Shown here: positions 16,431 through 26,700 of the stretch, piece after piece
Position numbering within the stretch: the first letter of the stretch is position 1
Layout: every line of letters starts with the position of its first letter
Assembly (NCBI RefSeq): GCF_030674635.1
Contig: NZ_CP089978.1
Coordinates: 310,001 to 374,000, forward strand
Length of the DNA: 64,000 nt
Direction of reading: 5' to 3'
Source of the DNA: Moraxella sp. ZY210820
GTDB lineage: Bacteria; Pseudomonadota; Gammaproteobacteria; Pseudomonadales; Moraxellaceae
Notes under the pieces: model-generated
The model's input: only the letters and a program-made list of their open reading frames with translations
Told to the model about the DNA's origin: nothing
Databases searched by the model: none
Made by a program: the position numbers and the translations under genes

Positions 16431-17927
16431 ATGACCACACTTGCCCAATTTACCGAACTTGAACAAGCAGGCTACAATACCATTCCTGTGTTCCGCCAAC
16501 GCCTTGCTGATACTGAAACACCATTAACTGTCTTTGCACGCTTAAAAATGCACAAATTAGCCTATTTATTTGAGTCGGTTGAAGGTGGTGAAACTTGGGC
16601 GAGATATTCAATTATTGGTTTGGGTGAAAGTCGTATTTTTTCCTGTAATGATGGTATTTTAACCATTCAAAATGAACAAGGTGAACAAAGCCAGCAACCT
16701 TGCGAAGACCCATATCAATTTATCCGTGATTATCAAGCTCAATTTAATGCACCGCCACGAGAATTATTACCGAATTTACCACAGTTTACAGGCGGTTTAG
16801 TCGGCTATTTTGGCTATGATGCTGTGCGTTATATCGAGCCAAAATTACGCCATTCTGCACCGAGCCATGACCCAATCGGCTTACCTGATATTTGGTTGAT
16901 GTTGTCTAAAACCGTGATTGTGTTTGATAATTTAAAAGACACGATGTTTTTAATTCATCATGCTGATACCACACAAGGCGATAGTTTTGCCAAAGCCCAA
17001 CAAGTGCTTGATGAAATTGAAAAATTACTTGATGAGCCGATTAAATTAGTGGCAAAACCGCATACATTCCCACAATTTACTTCGATGACTGGCGAAGAAA
17101 AATTCAAACAAGATGTCAATCATGTGAAAGAATACATTAAAGCAGGCGATGTGATGCAAGTCGTGCCTGCACAACGTATGGTCGCTGATTTTGATGGCGA
17201 AGCGATTTCGGTATATCGTGCGTTGCGTCATTTAAATCCATCACCATATTTATTTTTATTGCAAGGTTATACTTTAGACAATCAACAAGAATTTCATATT
17301 GTTGGCTCATCACCAGAAATTTTATGTCGCTTGGAATATGGGATTGCAACGGTACGTCCGATTGCTGGTACACGTCCACGTGGAAAAACGCCTGCGGAAG
17401 ATGTTGCATTTGAACAAGATTTACTCGCTGATGCCAAAGAAATTGCTGAACATTTGATGTTGATTGATTTAGGTCGTAATGATATTGGTCGTGTATCAAA
17501 AATTGGCAAAGTGCAAGTGACTGAAAAAATGACGATTGAGCGTTATTCACACGTCATGCACATTGTGTCGAATGTCCAAGGTGAAGTATTAGATGGTATT
17601 GATGCTTTAGATGTATTAAAAGCGACTTTCCCTGCAGGCACGCTGTCTGGGGCACCTAAAATCCGTGCGATGGAAATTATTGATGAAGTTGAACCTGTCA
17701 AACGTGGAATTTTTGGCGGTGCCATCGGTTATTTGGGTTGGCATGGCGAAATGGATTTGGCAATTGCAATTCGTACAGGCGTAATTCGTGATGATAAAGT
17801 CTATGTGCAAGCAGGGGCGGGTGTAGTAGCGGATTCTGTACCACAGTCAGAGTGGAATGAAACGCAAATAAAAGCCCGTGCAGTGATAAAGGCGGTTGAA
17901 TTATCGGCAAGTGGGTTGATTTTTTAA
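16431..17927 (+). CDS. trpE: Anthranilate synthase component I
   Basis: Converts chorismate to anthranilate with ammonia supplied by TrpG, the first step of tryptophan synthesis. 498 aa, full length. The feedback-inhibition region LFESVEGGETWARYS (the LLES-type motif) is at about 47-61. The chorismate-binding domain covers about 220-490 with GSSPEILCR, RPIAGTRPRG, LIDLGRNDIGRV, PAGTLSGAPK and VQAGAGVVADS. TrpG is not adjacent, so the pathway genes are split, as in Acinetobacter. The -10 at 16396-16401 lies 30 bp upstream. A different chorismate enzyme (PabB) is less likely given the N-terminal match. Confidence 0.95.
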   Translation: MTTLAQFTELEQAGYNTIPVFRQRLADTETPLTVFARLKMHKLAYLFESVEGGETWARYSIIGLGESRIFSCNDGILTIQNEQGEQSQQPCEDPYQFIRDYQAQFNAPPRELLPNLPQFTGGLVGYFGYDAVRYIEPKLRHSAPSHDPIGLPDIWLMLSKTVIVFDNLKDTMFLIHHADTTQGDSFAKAQQVLDEIEKLLDEPIKLVAKPHTFPQFTSMTGEEKFKQDVNHVKEYIKAGDVMQVVPAQRMVADFDGEAISVYRALRHLNPSPYLFLLQGYTLDNQQEFHIVGSSPEILCRLEYGIATVRPIAGTRPRGKTPAEDVAFEQDLLADAKEIAEHLMLIDLGRNDIGRVSKIGKVQVTEKMTIERYSHVMHIVSNVQGEVLDGIDALDVLKATFPAGTLSGAPKIRAMEIIDEVEPVKRGIFGGAIGYLGWHGEMDLAIAIRTGVIRDDKVYVQAGAGVVADSVPQSEWNETQIKARAVIKAVELSASGLIF

Positions 17928-17966
17928 ACAAATAAATGATTTTTTAAAAAATATTGCAAAAAGTGC

Positions 17967-17994
17967 TTGCAATAGTTTTTAAATTTGCTATACT
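17967..17994 (+). promoter_or_regulatory. Promoter of the tRNA cluster
   Basis: TTGCAA at 17967-17972, a 16-bp spacer and TATACT at 17989-17994, 33 bp before the first tRNA. Confidence 0.7.
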
Positions 17995-18027
17995 TTGCAT
18001 CGTTCCTGAGATGAACATTAAAAAAAC

Positions 18028-18103
<76 letters not shown>

Positions 18104-18149
18104 TTCTTTTAATTCTCAGAACAGCACTGAATAAGTGCGATGCAAATCA

Positions 18150-18233
18150 GGTGAGGTTCCCGAGCGGTCAAAGGGAGCAGACTGTAACTCTGCCACGAAA
18201 GTTTCGAAGGTTCGAATCCTTCCCTCACCACCA
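18150..18233 (+). tRNA. tRNA-Tyr (anticodon GTA)
   Basis: An 84-nt class II tRNA with a long variable arm (CCACGAAAGTTTCG). Acceptor GGTGAGG / CCTCACC, anticodon loop ACTGTAA, CCA encoded. Confidence 0.95.
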
Positions 18234-18262
18234 TCTACCTTTTCAATCTAAATCGTATCTTT

Positions 18263-18338
18263 GCGGGAGTAGCTCAGTTGGTAGAGCGGCAGCCTTCCAA
18301 GCTGCATGTCGCGAGTTCGATCCTCGTCTCCCGCTCCA
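18263..18338 (+). tRNA. tRNA-Gly (anticodon TCC)
   Basis: A 76-nt cloverleaf. Acceptor GCGGGAG / CTCCCGC, anticodon stem-loop GCAGC-CTTCCAA-GCTGC, CCA encoded. Confidence 0.95.
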
Positions 18339-18374
18339 TTATCTAAGTATCGATTTAAATCAGATTGAATTATC

Positions 18375-18449
<75 letters not shown>

Positions 18450-18454
18450 GATAC

Positions 18455-18483
18455 TTTACAACACTTTAAATTTTATCTATAAT
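18455..18483 (+). promoter_or_regulatory. tuf promoter
   Basis: TTTACA at 18455-18460, a 17-bp spacer and a consensus TATAAT at 18478-18483. It gives tuf its own strong promoter and a leader of about 100 nt containing two hairpins. Confidence 0.75.
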
Positions 18484-18495
18484 ACATTTAAGTTC

Positions 18496-18570
18496 AAAGC
18501 AGGCTACATAGTCTGCTTTTAAAGTATTAAGGCTTTATTTTTTATCATCATTATCTAAGTTTAGATAATG
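18496..18570 (+). promoter_or_regulatory. tuf leader with two hairpins
   Basis: Hairpin 1: AAAGCAG (18496-18502) pairs with CTGCTTT (18513-18519). Hairpin 2: CATTATCTAA (18549-18558) pairs with TTAGATAATG (18561-18570) with a 2-nt loop, ending just before the ribosome site (TGAGGAA, about 18578). Position and pairing suggest translation control or mRNA stabilisation; function is not known. Confidence 0.45.
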
Positions 18571-18592
18571 TTTATTATGAGGAATCTCAACA

Positions 18593-19783
18593 ATGGCTAA
18601 GGCTAAGTTTGAACGTAATAAACCACACGTTAACGTGGGCACAATCGGTCACGTTGACCATGGTAAAACAACTTTAACTGCTGCAATTGCAACAATCTGT
18701 GCAAAAAACTACGGCGGTGAAGCAAAAGACTATTCTCAAATCGACTCAGCACCAGAAGAAAAAGCACGTGGTATTACCATCAACACTTCTCACGTTGAGT
18801 ATGACTCTCCAACTCGTCACTATGCACACGTTGACTGCCCAGGACACGCTGACTATGTGAAAAACATGATTACTGGTGCGGCACAAATGGACGGTGCAAT
18901 CCTTGTTTGTGCAGCAACTGACGGTCCAATGCCACAAACTCGTGAGCATATCTTATTGTCTCGCCAAGTAGGTGTACCATATATCATCGTATTCTTGAAC
19001 AAGTGTGACCTTGTTGATGATGAAGAATTACTTGAATTAGTAGAAATGGAAGTGCGTGAACTTCTTTCTTCTTACGATTTCCCTGGTGATGATACTCCAG
19101 TAATTCGTGGTTCTGCATTAAAAGCATTAGAAGGTGATGCTGGTCAATATGGTGAATCTTCAGTATTGGCTTTAGTTGAGGCGTTGGATAGCTATATCCC
19201 AGAACCAGAGCGTGCAATTGACAAAGACTTCTTAATGCCAATCGAAGATGTATTCTCAATTTCTGGTCGTGGTACAGTAGTAACTGGTCGTGTAGAAACT
19301 GGTGTTATCAAAGTAGGTGAAGAAGTTGAAATCGTTGGTATCAAAGATACAGCGAAAACAACAGTAACTGGCGTTGAAATGTTCCGTAAATTACTAGACG
19401 AAGGTCGTGCAGGTGAAAACTGTGGTATCTTATTACGTGGTACGAAGCGTGAAGAGGTTCAACGTGGTCAAGTATTGGCTAAACCAGGTACAATCAAGCC
19501 ACACACTAAATTCAATGCAGAAGTATACGTATTGTCTAAAGAAGAAGGTGGTCGTCATACTCCATTCTTAAATGGTTACCGTCCACAATTCTATTTCCGT
19601 ACTACTGACGTAACTGGTGCAATCCAGTTGAAAGAAGGCGTTGAAATGGTAATGCCAGGTGATAACGTAGAAATGTCAGTAGAGTTAATTCACCCAATTG
19701 CAATGGACGCAGGTTTACGCTTTGCGATTCGTGAAGGTGGTCGTACTGTAGGTGCTGGTGTTGTAGCAACAGTTATCTCTTAA
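18593..19783 (+). CDS. tuf: Elongation factor Tu
   Basis: The GTPase that delivers aminoacyl-tRNA to the ribosome. 396 aa, full length. G1 [10 protein letters not shown] (19-28), switch region [13 protein letters not shown]3 DCPGHADY (81-88), G4 NKCDLVDD (136-143) and G5 SALKAL are present, followed by domains II and III ([24 protein letters not shown]). It lies directly after the tRNA cluster and before secE-nusG, the tufB position. A second tuf would be expected in the str operon outside the window. Confidence 0.98.
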   Translation: MAKAKFERNKPHVNVGTIGHVDHGKTTLTAAIATICAKNYGGEAKDYSQIDSAPEEKARGITINTSHVEYDSPTRHYAHVDCPGHADYVKNMITGAAQMDGAILVCAATDGPMPQTREHILLSRQVGVPYIIVFLNKCDLVDDEELLELVEMEVRELLSSYDFPGDDTPVIRGSALKALEGDAGQYGESSVLALVEALDSYIPEPERAIDKDFLMPIEDVFSISGRGTVVTGRVETGVIKVGEEVEIVGIKDTAKTTVTGVEMFRKLLDEGRAGENCGILLRGTKREEVQRGQVLAKPGTIKPHTKFNAEVYVLSKEEGGRHTPFLNGYRPQFYFRTTDVTGAIQLKEGVEMVMPGDNVEMSVELIHPIAMDAGLRFAIREGGRTVGAGVVATVIS

Positions 19784-19816
19784 TTCTAACATTATATTGT
19801 TTAGAAATTAAAGTGC

Positions 19817-19850
19817 AAAAAGCTAGGTCTTTATGGTCTAGCTTTTTATT
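19817..19850 (+). terminator. Rho-independent terminator after tuf
   Basis: A 10-bp perfect stem AAAAAGCTAG / CTAGCTTTTT with an 11-nt loop. No tRNA-Trp gene is present between tuf and secE. Confidence 0.9.
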
Positions 19851-19927
19851 TGTAGTTAATATATTCAATAATGATAATGAATTTATATTTATTTTTGGTT
19901 AATTTTGTAGGTAAATTATGAAAAAAC

Positions 19928-19957
19928 TTGATTCAGTCTATATTCTACTTTTATAAT
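19928..19957 (+). promoter_or_regulatory. secE-nusG promoter
   Basis: TTGATT at 19928-19933, an 18-bp spacer and TATAAT at 19952-19957, 18 bp before the secE start codon. Confidence 0.65.
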
Positions 19958-19974
19958 ATAGTGCTAAATTTATC

Positions 19975-20427
19975 ATGAGTAAAAAAATGCAAAACGGTCA
20001 AACATCAAATACTGAGCAAATAAAGATGGCAAAGCGAAAAGAACAGTCAGTTGAAGTGGTAAAACAAAGTTCTCCTTTGGATTATGTGCTTTGGGTGATT
20101 GCACTTGCATTGTTGCTATTTGCAACAATGGCAAATAGTTATTTGCCTAAATATTGGGTTATGGCAAATGATGTTTGGGTGCGTATTGGTGTAATTGTAG
20201 GTAGTGTAATTGTTGCGTTAGGATTATTGTATTTAACACAACAGGGTAAAGGTTTTATTCAGCTACTTAAAGAGTCTCGTATTGAGTTGCGTCGTGTAAC
20301 ATGGCCGACAAAGCCTGAAACAATTTCAACTTCATGGCAAGTTATAGTTGTTGTATTTATTGCTGCATTTTTAATTTGGGTTTTTGATACATTATTTAGC
20401 TGGTTAACAAAATTAATTATTGGGTAG
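19975..20427 (+). CDS. secE: Preprotein translocase subunit SecE
   Basis: The essential SecYEG subunit that clamps SecY in the inner membrane. 150 aa with a charged N-terminus of about 35 residues, two hydrophobic helices (LWVIALALLLFATMA and IGVIVGSVIVALGLLY), the conserved amphipathic segment SRIELRRVTWPTKPETISTSW (about 101-121) and a final membrane helix. This three-helix form is the gammaproteobacterial type. nusG starts 4 bp after its stop, so the two are co-transcribed. Confidence 0.95.
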   Translation: MSKKMQNGQTSNTEQIKMAKRKEQSVEVVKQSSPLDYVLWVIALALLLFATMANSYLPKYWVMANDVWVRIGVIVGSVIVALGLLYLTQQGKGFIQLLKESRIELRRVTWPTKPETISTSWQVIVVVFIAAFLIWVFDTLFSWLTKLIIG

Positions 20428-20431
20428 TTAT

Positions 20432-20965
20432 ATGAAGCGTTGGTATATTATTCATGCTTATTCAGGTTATGAAAAGCAAGTGATGCGTTCTTTAAAAGAG
20501 AGAATCCAGCGTAGTGCTGTGGCAGATAGTTTTGGTGAGGTCTTGGTTCCAACTGAAGAAGTGATGGAAATGAAAGATGGGAAAAAGCGTAAATCAGAAC
20601 GTAAGTTTTTCCCTGGCTATGTGCTTGTTGAAATTGATATGAATGATGAGGCATGGCATTTAGTAAAAGAATGCCCAAATGTATTAGGTTTTGTAGGAGG
20701 TACACCTGAAAAACCTGCACCTATTACTCAAAAAGAGGCTGATGCAATTTTGGCACGCATTAATGTGAAAACAAATGCTCCTCGTCCTAAAACAATGTTT
20801 GAGCCAGGTGAAGAATTGTTGGTCATTGATGGTCCATTTGCAAATTCTCGTGGTGTAGTTGAAGAAGTGAATTACGATAAGTCACGTTTGACATTGATTA
20901 TTAGTGTATTTAGTCGCCCTACTCAAGTTGAGTTGGAATTTAGACAAGTTGAAAAAATTATCTAA
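20432..20965 (+). CDS. nusG: Transcription termination/antitermination protein NusG
   Basis: Binds the RNA polymerase clamp helices, couples transcription to Rho or to the ribosome, and suppresses pausing. 177 aa from the ATG at 20432 (MKRWYIIHAYSGYEKQV); an upstream in-frame TTG inside secE is rejected because it lacks a ribosome site. The NGN domain spans about 1-118 (SERKFFPGYVLVEI, GFVGGTPEKPAPI), and a C-terminal KOW domain (about 125-177) has DGPFANSRGVVEEVNYDKSRL. It follows secE as in nearly all bacteria. Confidence 0.97.
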   Translation: MKRWYIIHAYSGYEKQVMRSLKERIQRSAVADSFGEVLVPTEEVMEMKDGKKRKSERKFFPGYVLVEIDMNDEAWHLVKECPNVLGFVGGTPEKPAPITQKEADAILARINVKTNAPRPKTMFEPGEELLVIDGPFANSRGVVEEVNYDKSRLTLIISVFSRPTQVELEFRQVEKII

Positions 20966-21004
20966 ATTTGTCTGAAATAAATATCTATTTGATTGAAAGT
21001 GATG

Positions 21005-21010
21005 TATAAT
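21005..21010 (+). promoter_or_regulatory. -10 element of the rplK-rplA operon
   Basis: A consensus TATAAT, 79 bp before the rplK start codon. The -35 region is weak. Confidence 0.5.
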
Positions 21011-21045
21011 AACTTGCCTTTATGTTAAGGGTAAGATTTTTAATT

Positions 21046-21080
21046 AAAATGGGGAGCTTAGCGGCGTTTGTACCCAGAGG
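21046..21080 (+). promoter_or_regulatory. Candidate L1-binding leader of rplK
   Basis: The leader segment around GGGGAGCTTA, GCGGCGTTTG and TACCCAGAGG precedes the rplK start. In gammaproteobacteria ribosomal protein L1 represses rplK-rplA by binding a similar GGGAGC-type element. The call rests on position and resemblance, not on a computed fold. Confidence 0.45.
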
Positions 21081-21089
21081 TAAATAGAC

Positions 21090-21518
21090 ATGGCAAAGAA
21101 GATTGATGGCTATATCAAGCTACAAGTTCCTGCTGGTAAAGCAAATCCATCTCCACCAATTGGTCCTGCATTAGGTCAGCGTGGTGTAAATATTATGGCG
21201 TTCTGTAAAGAGTTTAACGCTGCAACACAAAAAGTTGAACCAGGTTTACCAATTCCTGTTGTAATTACAGTATATAATGATAAATCATTTACATTTATCA
21301 TGAAAACTCCACCGGCATCAATCTTAATCAAGAAAGCGGCTGGTATCCAGAAAGGTTCTTCTGTACCAAATAAAACTAAAGTTGGTAAATTGACCCGTGC
21401 TCAATTAGAAGAAATCGCAACAACTAAAGAACCAGATTTAACAGGTGCTGATTTAGATGCACGTGTGCGTACAATTGCAGGTTCTGCTCGTTCAATGGGC
21501 TTGGATGTGGAGTTATAA
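21090..21518 (+). CDS. rplK: 50S ribosomal protein L11
   Basis: 142 aa, full length. It binds the GTPase-associated region of 23S rRNA and is needed for RelA activation. Conserved N-terminus [20 protein letters not shown] with [14 protein letters not shown], and the C-terminal rRNA-binding domain ending in [17 protein letters not shown]. rplA follows after 2 bp, so the two are translationally linked. Confidence 0.98.
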   Translation: MAKKIDGYIKLQVPAGKANPSPPIGPALGQRGVNIMAFCKEFNAATQKVEPGLPIPVVITVYNDKSFTFIMKTPPASILIKKAAGIQKGSSVPNKTKVGKLTRAQLEEIATTKEPDLTGADLDARVRTIAGSARSMGLDVEL

Positions 21519-21520
21519 TT

Positions 21521-22216
21521 ATGGCTAAATTAACTAAACGTCAAAAAGCGATTGCTGCGGCAGTTGATACGAATAAAGTTTATACTTTAGATGAGGCGGT
21601 TGATGTATTAAATGGTTTACCAGCAGTTAAGTTTAAAGAATCTTTAGATGTGGCAGTAAACTTAGGTGTAGATCCACGTAAATCTGATCAAGTGGTTCGT
21701 GGTGCGACAACTTTACCTGCAGGTACTGGTAAAACTGTACGTGTTGCAGTATTTGCTCAAGGTGCTCAAGCAGAAGCAGCTAAGGCTGAGGGTGCTGATG
21801 TTGTAGGTTTTGATGACTTAGCAGAAAGTATTCAAGCGGGTAACTTAGACTTTGATGTGGTAATTGCTGCTCCAGATGCAATGCGTGTTGTTGGTAAGTT
21901 AGGTACGGTTTTAGGTCCTCGTGGTTTAATGCCAAACCCTAAAGTAGGTACAGTAACTCCTGATGTTGCAACTGCTGTAAAAAATGCAAAAGCTGGTCAA
22001 GCACGTTACCGTGTAGATAAAGCTGGTATTATTCATGCCGCGATTGGTCAAGTAGGCTTTACACGTGAAGCAGTACGTCAAAACGTTGAAGCGTTGATTG
22101 CTGACTTGAAAAAAGCAAAACCAGCAACTTCAAAAGGTGTTTATATCAAAAAAGTAACTTTGAGCTCTACAATGGGTCCTGGTTTGACTATTGATGTAAA
22201 TGATGTATCTAAATAA
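21521..22216 (+). CDS. rplA: 50S ribosomal protein L1
   Basis: 231 aa, full length. It forms the L1 stalk that releases deacylated tRNA and is the translational repressor of its own operon. Signature segments: [42 protein letters not shown] (about 126-146) and [11 protein letters not shown] at the end. Starts 2 bp after rplK. The long rplJ leader follows it. Confidence 0.98.
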   Translation: MAKLTKRQKAIAAAVDTNKVYTLDEAVDVLNGLPAVKFKESLDVAVNLGVDPRKSDQVVRGATTLPAGTGKTVRVAVFAQGAQAEAAKAEGADVVGFDDLAESIQAGNLDFDVVIAAPDAMRVVGKLGTVLGPRGLMPNPKVGTVTPDVATAVKNAKAGQARYRVDKAGIIHAAIGQVGFTREAVRQNVEALIADLKKAKPATSKGVYIKKVTLSSTMGPGLTIDVNDVSK

Positions 22217-22497
22217 TCAGTGATATTACTGATTGTTTGACGGAATTTAAAAATCTTGGGCATTGGGAATGTGTACATTATTAATGACCCAAGTGGACTT
22301 TGAATTGATAGATGTAAATCTATTAGCGTCAAAGACCTCAGGCGGGTATGGATTATTACTATCGATAATTCTTACTCTTAAAAATTAGCCTGCGTAGATG
22401 CGGTAGTGAGAGATTTCTCCTCCGTAATGTGGCTGAAAGGCGACAAATGGTGTACATTGCACGGTGCAATGTATGGAGCAACCTTAGGAGGTTTACA
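22217..22497 (+). promoter_or_regulatory. rplJ leader (L10-type autoregulatory leader)
   Basis: 281 bp without a gene between rplA and rplJ. In gammaproteobacteria this is the L10 leader, an RNA bound by the L10-L7/L12 complex to repress rplJL. Visible structure: a perfect inverted repeat TACATTGCAC-G-GTGCAATGTA at 22453-22473 directly before the ribosome site TAGGAGG (22485-22491), and complementary GGCGGG / GCCTGC blocks further up. The fold was not computed. Confidence 0.65.
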
Positions 22498-23004
22498 GTG
22501 GCTCTACTTTTAGAGGACAAAAAGCAGATTGTAGAAGAAGTTAGTCAAGTAGCAAATTCTGCATATTCTGTTGTTGTTGCTGACTATCAAGGTTTAACTG
22601 TTGAACAATTAACTCAACTTCGTGTTGAAGCACGTAAATTAAATGTATATGTACGTATTGTGCGTAATACATTGGCAAAACGTGCAGTTGAGGGAACTCA
22701 GTTTAACATTTTAAATGATACTTTAGTTGGTCCAACAATTCTCGGTTTTTCAACTTCAGAAGACGATATGGGTGCAGCTGCACGCTTATTTGAAGAGTTT
22801 GCTAAAACAAACAAAAACTTCGAATTAAAAGCAGCAGCATTTGATGGTAAAGTCTATACTGGTGCTGGTATTAGTACAATTGCTAACTTACCGAACCAAG
22901 AAAAAGCACTTACTATGCTTGCCAACGTTCTTCAAGCTCCAATTTCGAAATTGGGTCGCTTACTTACAGCACTCAAAGAGAAAAACGAGCAAGAAGCTGC
23001 TTAA
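22498..23004 (+). CDS. rplJ: 50S ribosomal protein L10
   Basis: 168 aa from a GTG start at 22498, chosen because TAGGAGG lies 6 bp upstream and the protein then begins MALLLEDKKQIVEEV like its relatives. An upstream ATG-led reading would cover the leader. L10 anchors the L7/L12 stalk to 23S rRNA. Conserved DYQGLTVEQLTQLR (about 30-43) and the C-terminal helix APISKLGRLLTALKEK that binds L7/L12 dimers. Co-transcribed with rplL. Confidence 0.96.
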   Translation: MALLLEDKKQIVEEVSQVANSAYSVVVADYQGLTVEQLTQLRVEARKLNVYVRIVRNTLAKRAVEGTQFNILNDTLVGPTILGFSTSEDDMGAAARLFEEFAKTNKNFELKAAAFDGKVYTGAGISTIANLPNQEKALTMLANVLQAPISKLGRLLTALKEKNEQEAA

Positions 23005-23055
23005 TCTTAATCCATTTTATTATTTATCAATTTATATCCATTTGGAGTTATTCTC

Positions 23056-23427
23056 ATGGCTTTATCAAACGAAGAAATCTTAAATGCAGTTGCTGAAAAA
23101 ACTGTTTTAGAATTAGTTGAATTAATTTCTGCTTTTGAAGAGAAATTCAATGTATCTGCTGCTGCGGTTGCAGTTGCTGCTGCTCCTGCTGCTGGCGGTG
23201 CTGCTGCTGAAGAACAAACAGAATTCAATGTTGAATTAACAAGCTTCGGTGCAAACAAAGTAGGCGTAATTAAAGCAGTTCGTGAAGCAACTGGTTTGGG
23301 CTTGAAAGAAGCTAAAGACTTAGTTGAAGGTGCTCCAGCTATTCTTAAAGAAGGTGTTTCTAAAGAAGAAGGTGAAGAACTTAAGAAGAAACTTGAAGAA
23401 GCTGGTGCTACAGTTACACTTAAGTAA
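23056..23427 (+). CDS. rplL: 50S ribosomal protein L7/L12
   Basis: 123 aa. The flexible stalk protein that recruits translation GTPases. N-terminal dimerisation helix ([22 protein letters not shown]), an Ala-rich hinge ([19 protein letters not shown], about 35-54), and a C-terminal domain with [23 protein letters not shown] and [16 protein letters not shown]. 51 bp after rplJ, with a GGAG ribosome site. Confidence 0.98.
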   Translation: MALSNEEILNAVAEKTVLELVELISAFEEKFNVSAAAVAVAAAPAAGGAAAEEQTEFNVELTSFGANKVGVIKAVREATGLGLKEAKDLVEGAPAILKEGVSKEEGEELKKKLEEAGATVTLK

Positions 23428-23460
23428 TCTGTTTATAGAATTTTTGCAAAAAAGTTCTAA

Positions 23461-23506
23461 AAAATGGTTGATGGCTATTGGGTCATCAACCATTTTGCGT
23501 TATAAT
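23461..23506 (+). terminator. rplL-rpoB hairpin (attenuator) overlapping an rpoB promoter
   Basis: A 13-bp perfect stem AAAATGGTTGATG / CATCAACCATTTT (23461-23473 with 23484-23496), 34 nt after rplL, followed by GCG rather than a long T-run, so it is probably a partial terminator or a processing site, as known between rplL and rpoB in E. coli. TTGGGT (23478-23483) and TATAAT (23501-23506), 17 bp apart, form a promoter that uses the loop and right arm of this hairpin. Confidence 0.7.
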
Positions 23507-23663
23507 ATATAGCTTGCTTATGTTTTTGAATGTTGAAAATCTAAGTGGCTATACTTAACCCAATATCTAAAAATGTTTAATCATATTTTTATAGTGAAAA
23601 TATGCTTAAGCATTTTCTGTGTTTATAATTTTTAAGTTTTGACTTAAAATGTGTTTTGTTGTT

Positions 23664-23679
23664 TCATTCGGCCGAATGA
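23664..23679. repeat. 16-bp perfect palindrome in the rpoB leader
   Basis: TCATTCGGCCGAATGA, 12 bp before the rpoB ribosome site (GAAGAGGA). The same 8-mer TCATTCGG / CCGAATGA occurs as an inverted repeat in the rpoC leader. Confidence 0.85.
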
Positions 23680-23705
23680 TTGAGTTTAAATGAAGAGGAC
23701 CCAAG

Positions 23706-26700
23706 ATGGCATACTCATATACCGAGAAAAAGCGGATCCGTAAAAATTTTGGTAAATTGCCTCAAAAGATGGATGTTCCATATTTATTGGCTATTCAAGT
23801 CGATTCTTATCGAGCATTCTTACAAGATGGCAAATCATCAAAAGAGCGTGAGGATATCGGACTTCAAGCAGCGTTTCGTTCAGTATTTCCTATTGAAAGT
23901 TATACTGGTAATGCGGCTTTAGAATTTGTTGAGTATCAACTGGGTAAGCCTGAGTTTGATGTGCGTGAGTGTATTATGCGTAGTTCAACTTACGCAGCAC
24001 CGATGCGTGTAAAAATTCGTTTGATTTTAAAAGATCGTGAAACAAAAGCGATTAAAGATGTGCGTGAACAAGAAGTCTATATGGGTGAAATTCCATTAAT
24101 GACTGAAAATGGTACATTTGTAATTAATGGTACTGAGCGAGTGATTGTGTCGCAATTACATCGTTCACCAGGTGTGTTCTTTGATCATGATAAAGGTAAA
24201 ACACACTCAAGTAGTAAAGTATTATATTCTGCACGTATTATTCCTTACCGTGGTTCATGGTTAGATTTTGAATTTGATGCGAAAGATTTAGTTTATGTAC
24301 GTATTGACCGCCGTCGTAAATTATTAGCAACGGTAATTTTGCGTGCTTTAGGTTATCAAGATGAACAAATCCTTGATATGTTCTACGAAAAAGTAGGCGT
24401 ATATCTGGATATGGGCGTATGTCAAATTGATTTAGTGCCAGAGCGTTTACGTGGTGAAATGGCTCAATTTGATATTAAAGATAAAGATGGAAAAGTACTT
24501 GTTGAGCAAGGAAAGCGTATTAATGCACGTCATGTACGTCAAATCGAAGCTGCTGGTATTGATAAATTAACAGTACCTGATGAATATCTGTATGAACGCA
24601 TTGTTGCTGAAGATATTGAGCTTAAAGATGGCAGTGTAATTGCATCAAATACTTTATTAGATCATGAAACTTTAGTAAAAATTGCTGAAAATGGGATTAA
24701 GCAATTTAAAATCTTATTTACTAATGATATTGATCGTGGTCCATTTATTGCGGATACCTTACGTGCAGATAGTACAAGAACACGTGATGATGCCTTAGTT
24801 GAAATTTATAAAGTCATGCGTCCAGGTGAGCCAGCGACTAAAGAAGCTGCAGAAACCTTATTTAATAATTTATTCTTTAGCAATGAGCGTTATGATTTAT
24901 CGCCTGTGGGTCGTATGAAATTTAATCGCCGTTTAGGTCGTCCTTATGAAGTGGGTATTGATCAGAAAACGCGTGAAATTGAAGGCGTATTATCACATGA
25001 AGATATTATTGATGTATTGCGTACATTAGTAGATATCCGTAACGGTAAAGGTGAGGTTGATGATATTGACCATCTTGGTAACCGTCGTGTACGTTCTGTA
25101 GGTGAAATGACTGAAAACCAATTCCGTGTCGGTTTGGTGCGTGTTGAACGTGCAGTAAAAGAGCGTTTATCACAAGCCGAAACGGATAATTTATCACCAC
25201 AAGATTTAATTAATGCAAAACCTGTATCAGCAGCAATTAAAGAGTTCTTTGGTTCAAGCCAATTATCACAATTTATGGATCAAAACAACCCATTGTCAGA
25301 AATCACGCATAAGCGTCGTGTATCCGCACTTGGTCCGGGCGGTTTGACTCGTGAGCGTGCAGGCTTTGAAGTACGTGACGTACATCAAACGCATTATGGT
25401 CGTGTATGTCCGATTGAAACGCCTGAAGGTCCAAACATTGGTTTGATTAACTCATTATCAATTTATGCGAAAACTAACCAATTTGGTTTCTTAGAAACAC
25501 CTTATCGTAAAGTGGTTGATGGTCGTGTAACAGATGAAGTTGAATATTTATCAGCGATTGAAGAAGTGGGTACAGTGATTGCACAAGCAGACTCAATTCT
25601 TGATGAACACAATAATCTTGCTGAAGATTTGGTTTCTGTACGTCATCATGGTGAATTTGTGCGTATGACACCTGACCGTGTAACGCATATGGACGTATCT
25701 GCACAGCAGGTTGTTTCTGTAGCGGCATCTTTAATTCCGTTCCTTGAGCATGACGATGCGAACCGTGCATTGATGGGTTCTAACATGCAACGTCAAGCTG
25801 TGCCAACGTTGCGTGCTGATAAGCCATTAGTCGGTACAGGTATGGAAGCACACGTAGCACGAGATTCAGGTGTATGTGTGGTTGCTAAACGTGGTGGTGT
25901 AATTGATTATGTTGATGCATCTCGTATCGTGGTGCGTGTTAATGAAGATGAAATGGTTGCAGGTGAAGCAGGCGTTGATATTTATAACTTAATCAAATAT
26001 ACACGTTCTAACCAAAATACTTGTATTAACCAAAATGTCATTGTTAAACAAGGCGATAAAATTGCAATTGGCGATATTTTAGCTGATGGTCCATCAACCG
26101 ATATGGGTGAATTGGCATTAGGTCAAAATATGCGTGTTGCGTTTATGACTTGGAATGGTTATAACTACGAAGACTCGATTTTATTATCAGAACGTGTATT
26201 ACAAGAAGATCGTTTAACATCTATTCACATTCAAGAATTACTATGTGTGGCACGTGATACTAAACTTGGTGCAGAAGAAATTACTGCAGATATTCCAAAT
26301 GTGGGTGAAGCAGCGTTAAATAAACTTGATGCATCTGGTATTGTCTATATCGGTGCAGAAGTGACTGCAGGTGATATTCTTGTTGGTAAAGTAACACCTA
26401 AAGGTGAAACACAACTTACGCCTGAAGAGAAATTATTACGTGCTATCTTTGGTGAAAAAGCGGTTGATGTGAAAGATTCATCATTACGTGTGCCATCTGG
26501 TACGAAAGGTACAGTGATTGATGTACAAGTCTTTACTCGTGATGGTGTAGAGAAAGATGAACGTGCGAAAGCAATTGAAAAATCACAGCTTGATGCGTAT
26601 CGTAAAGACTTGAAAGAAGAATACAAAATCTTTGAAGAAGCTGCACGTGAGCGTATTGTCCGCTTATTAAAAGACCAAGTATCAAATGGTGGTGGTACAA

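Noticed and set aside
22429..22497. ATG-led N-terminal extension of L10
   Set aside because: It overlaps the leader RNA and the ribosome site. The GTG at 22498 gives the conserved start.
25200..25500. Rifampicin-resistance change in rpoB
   Set aside because: The resistance-determining region reads as the wild-type consensus.
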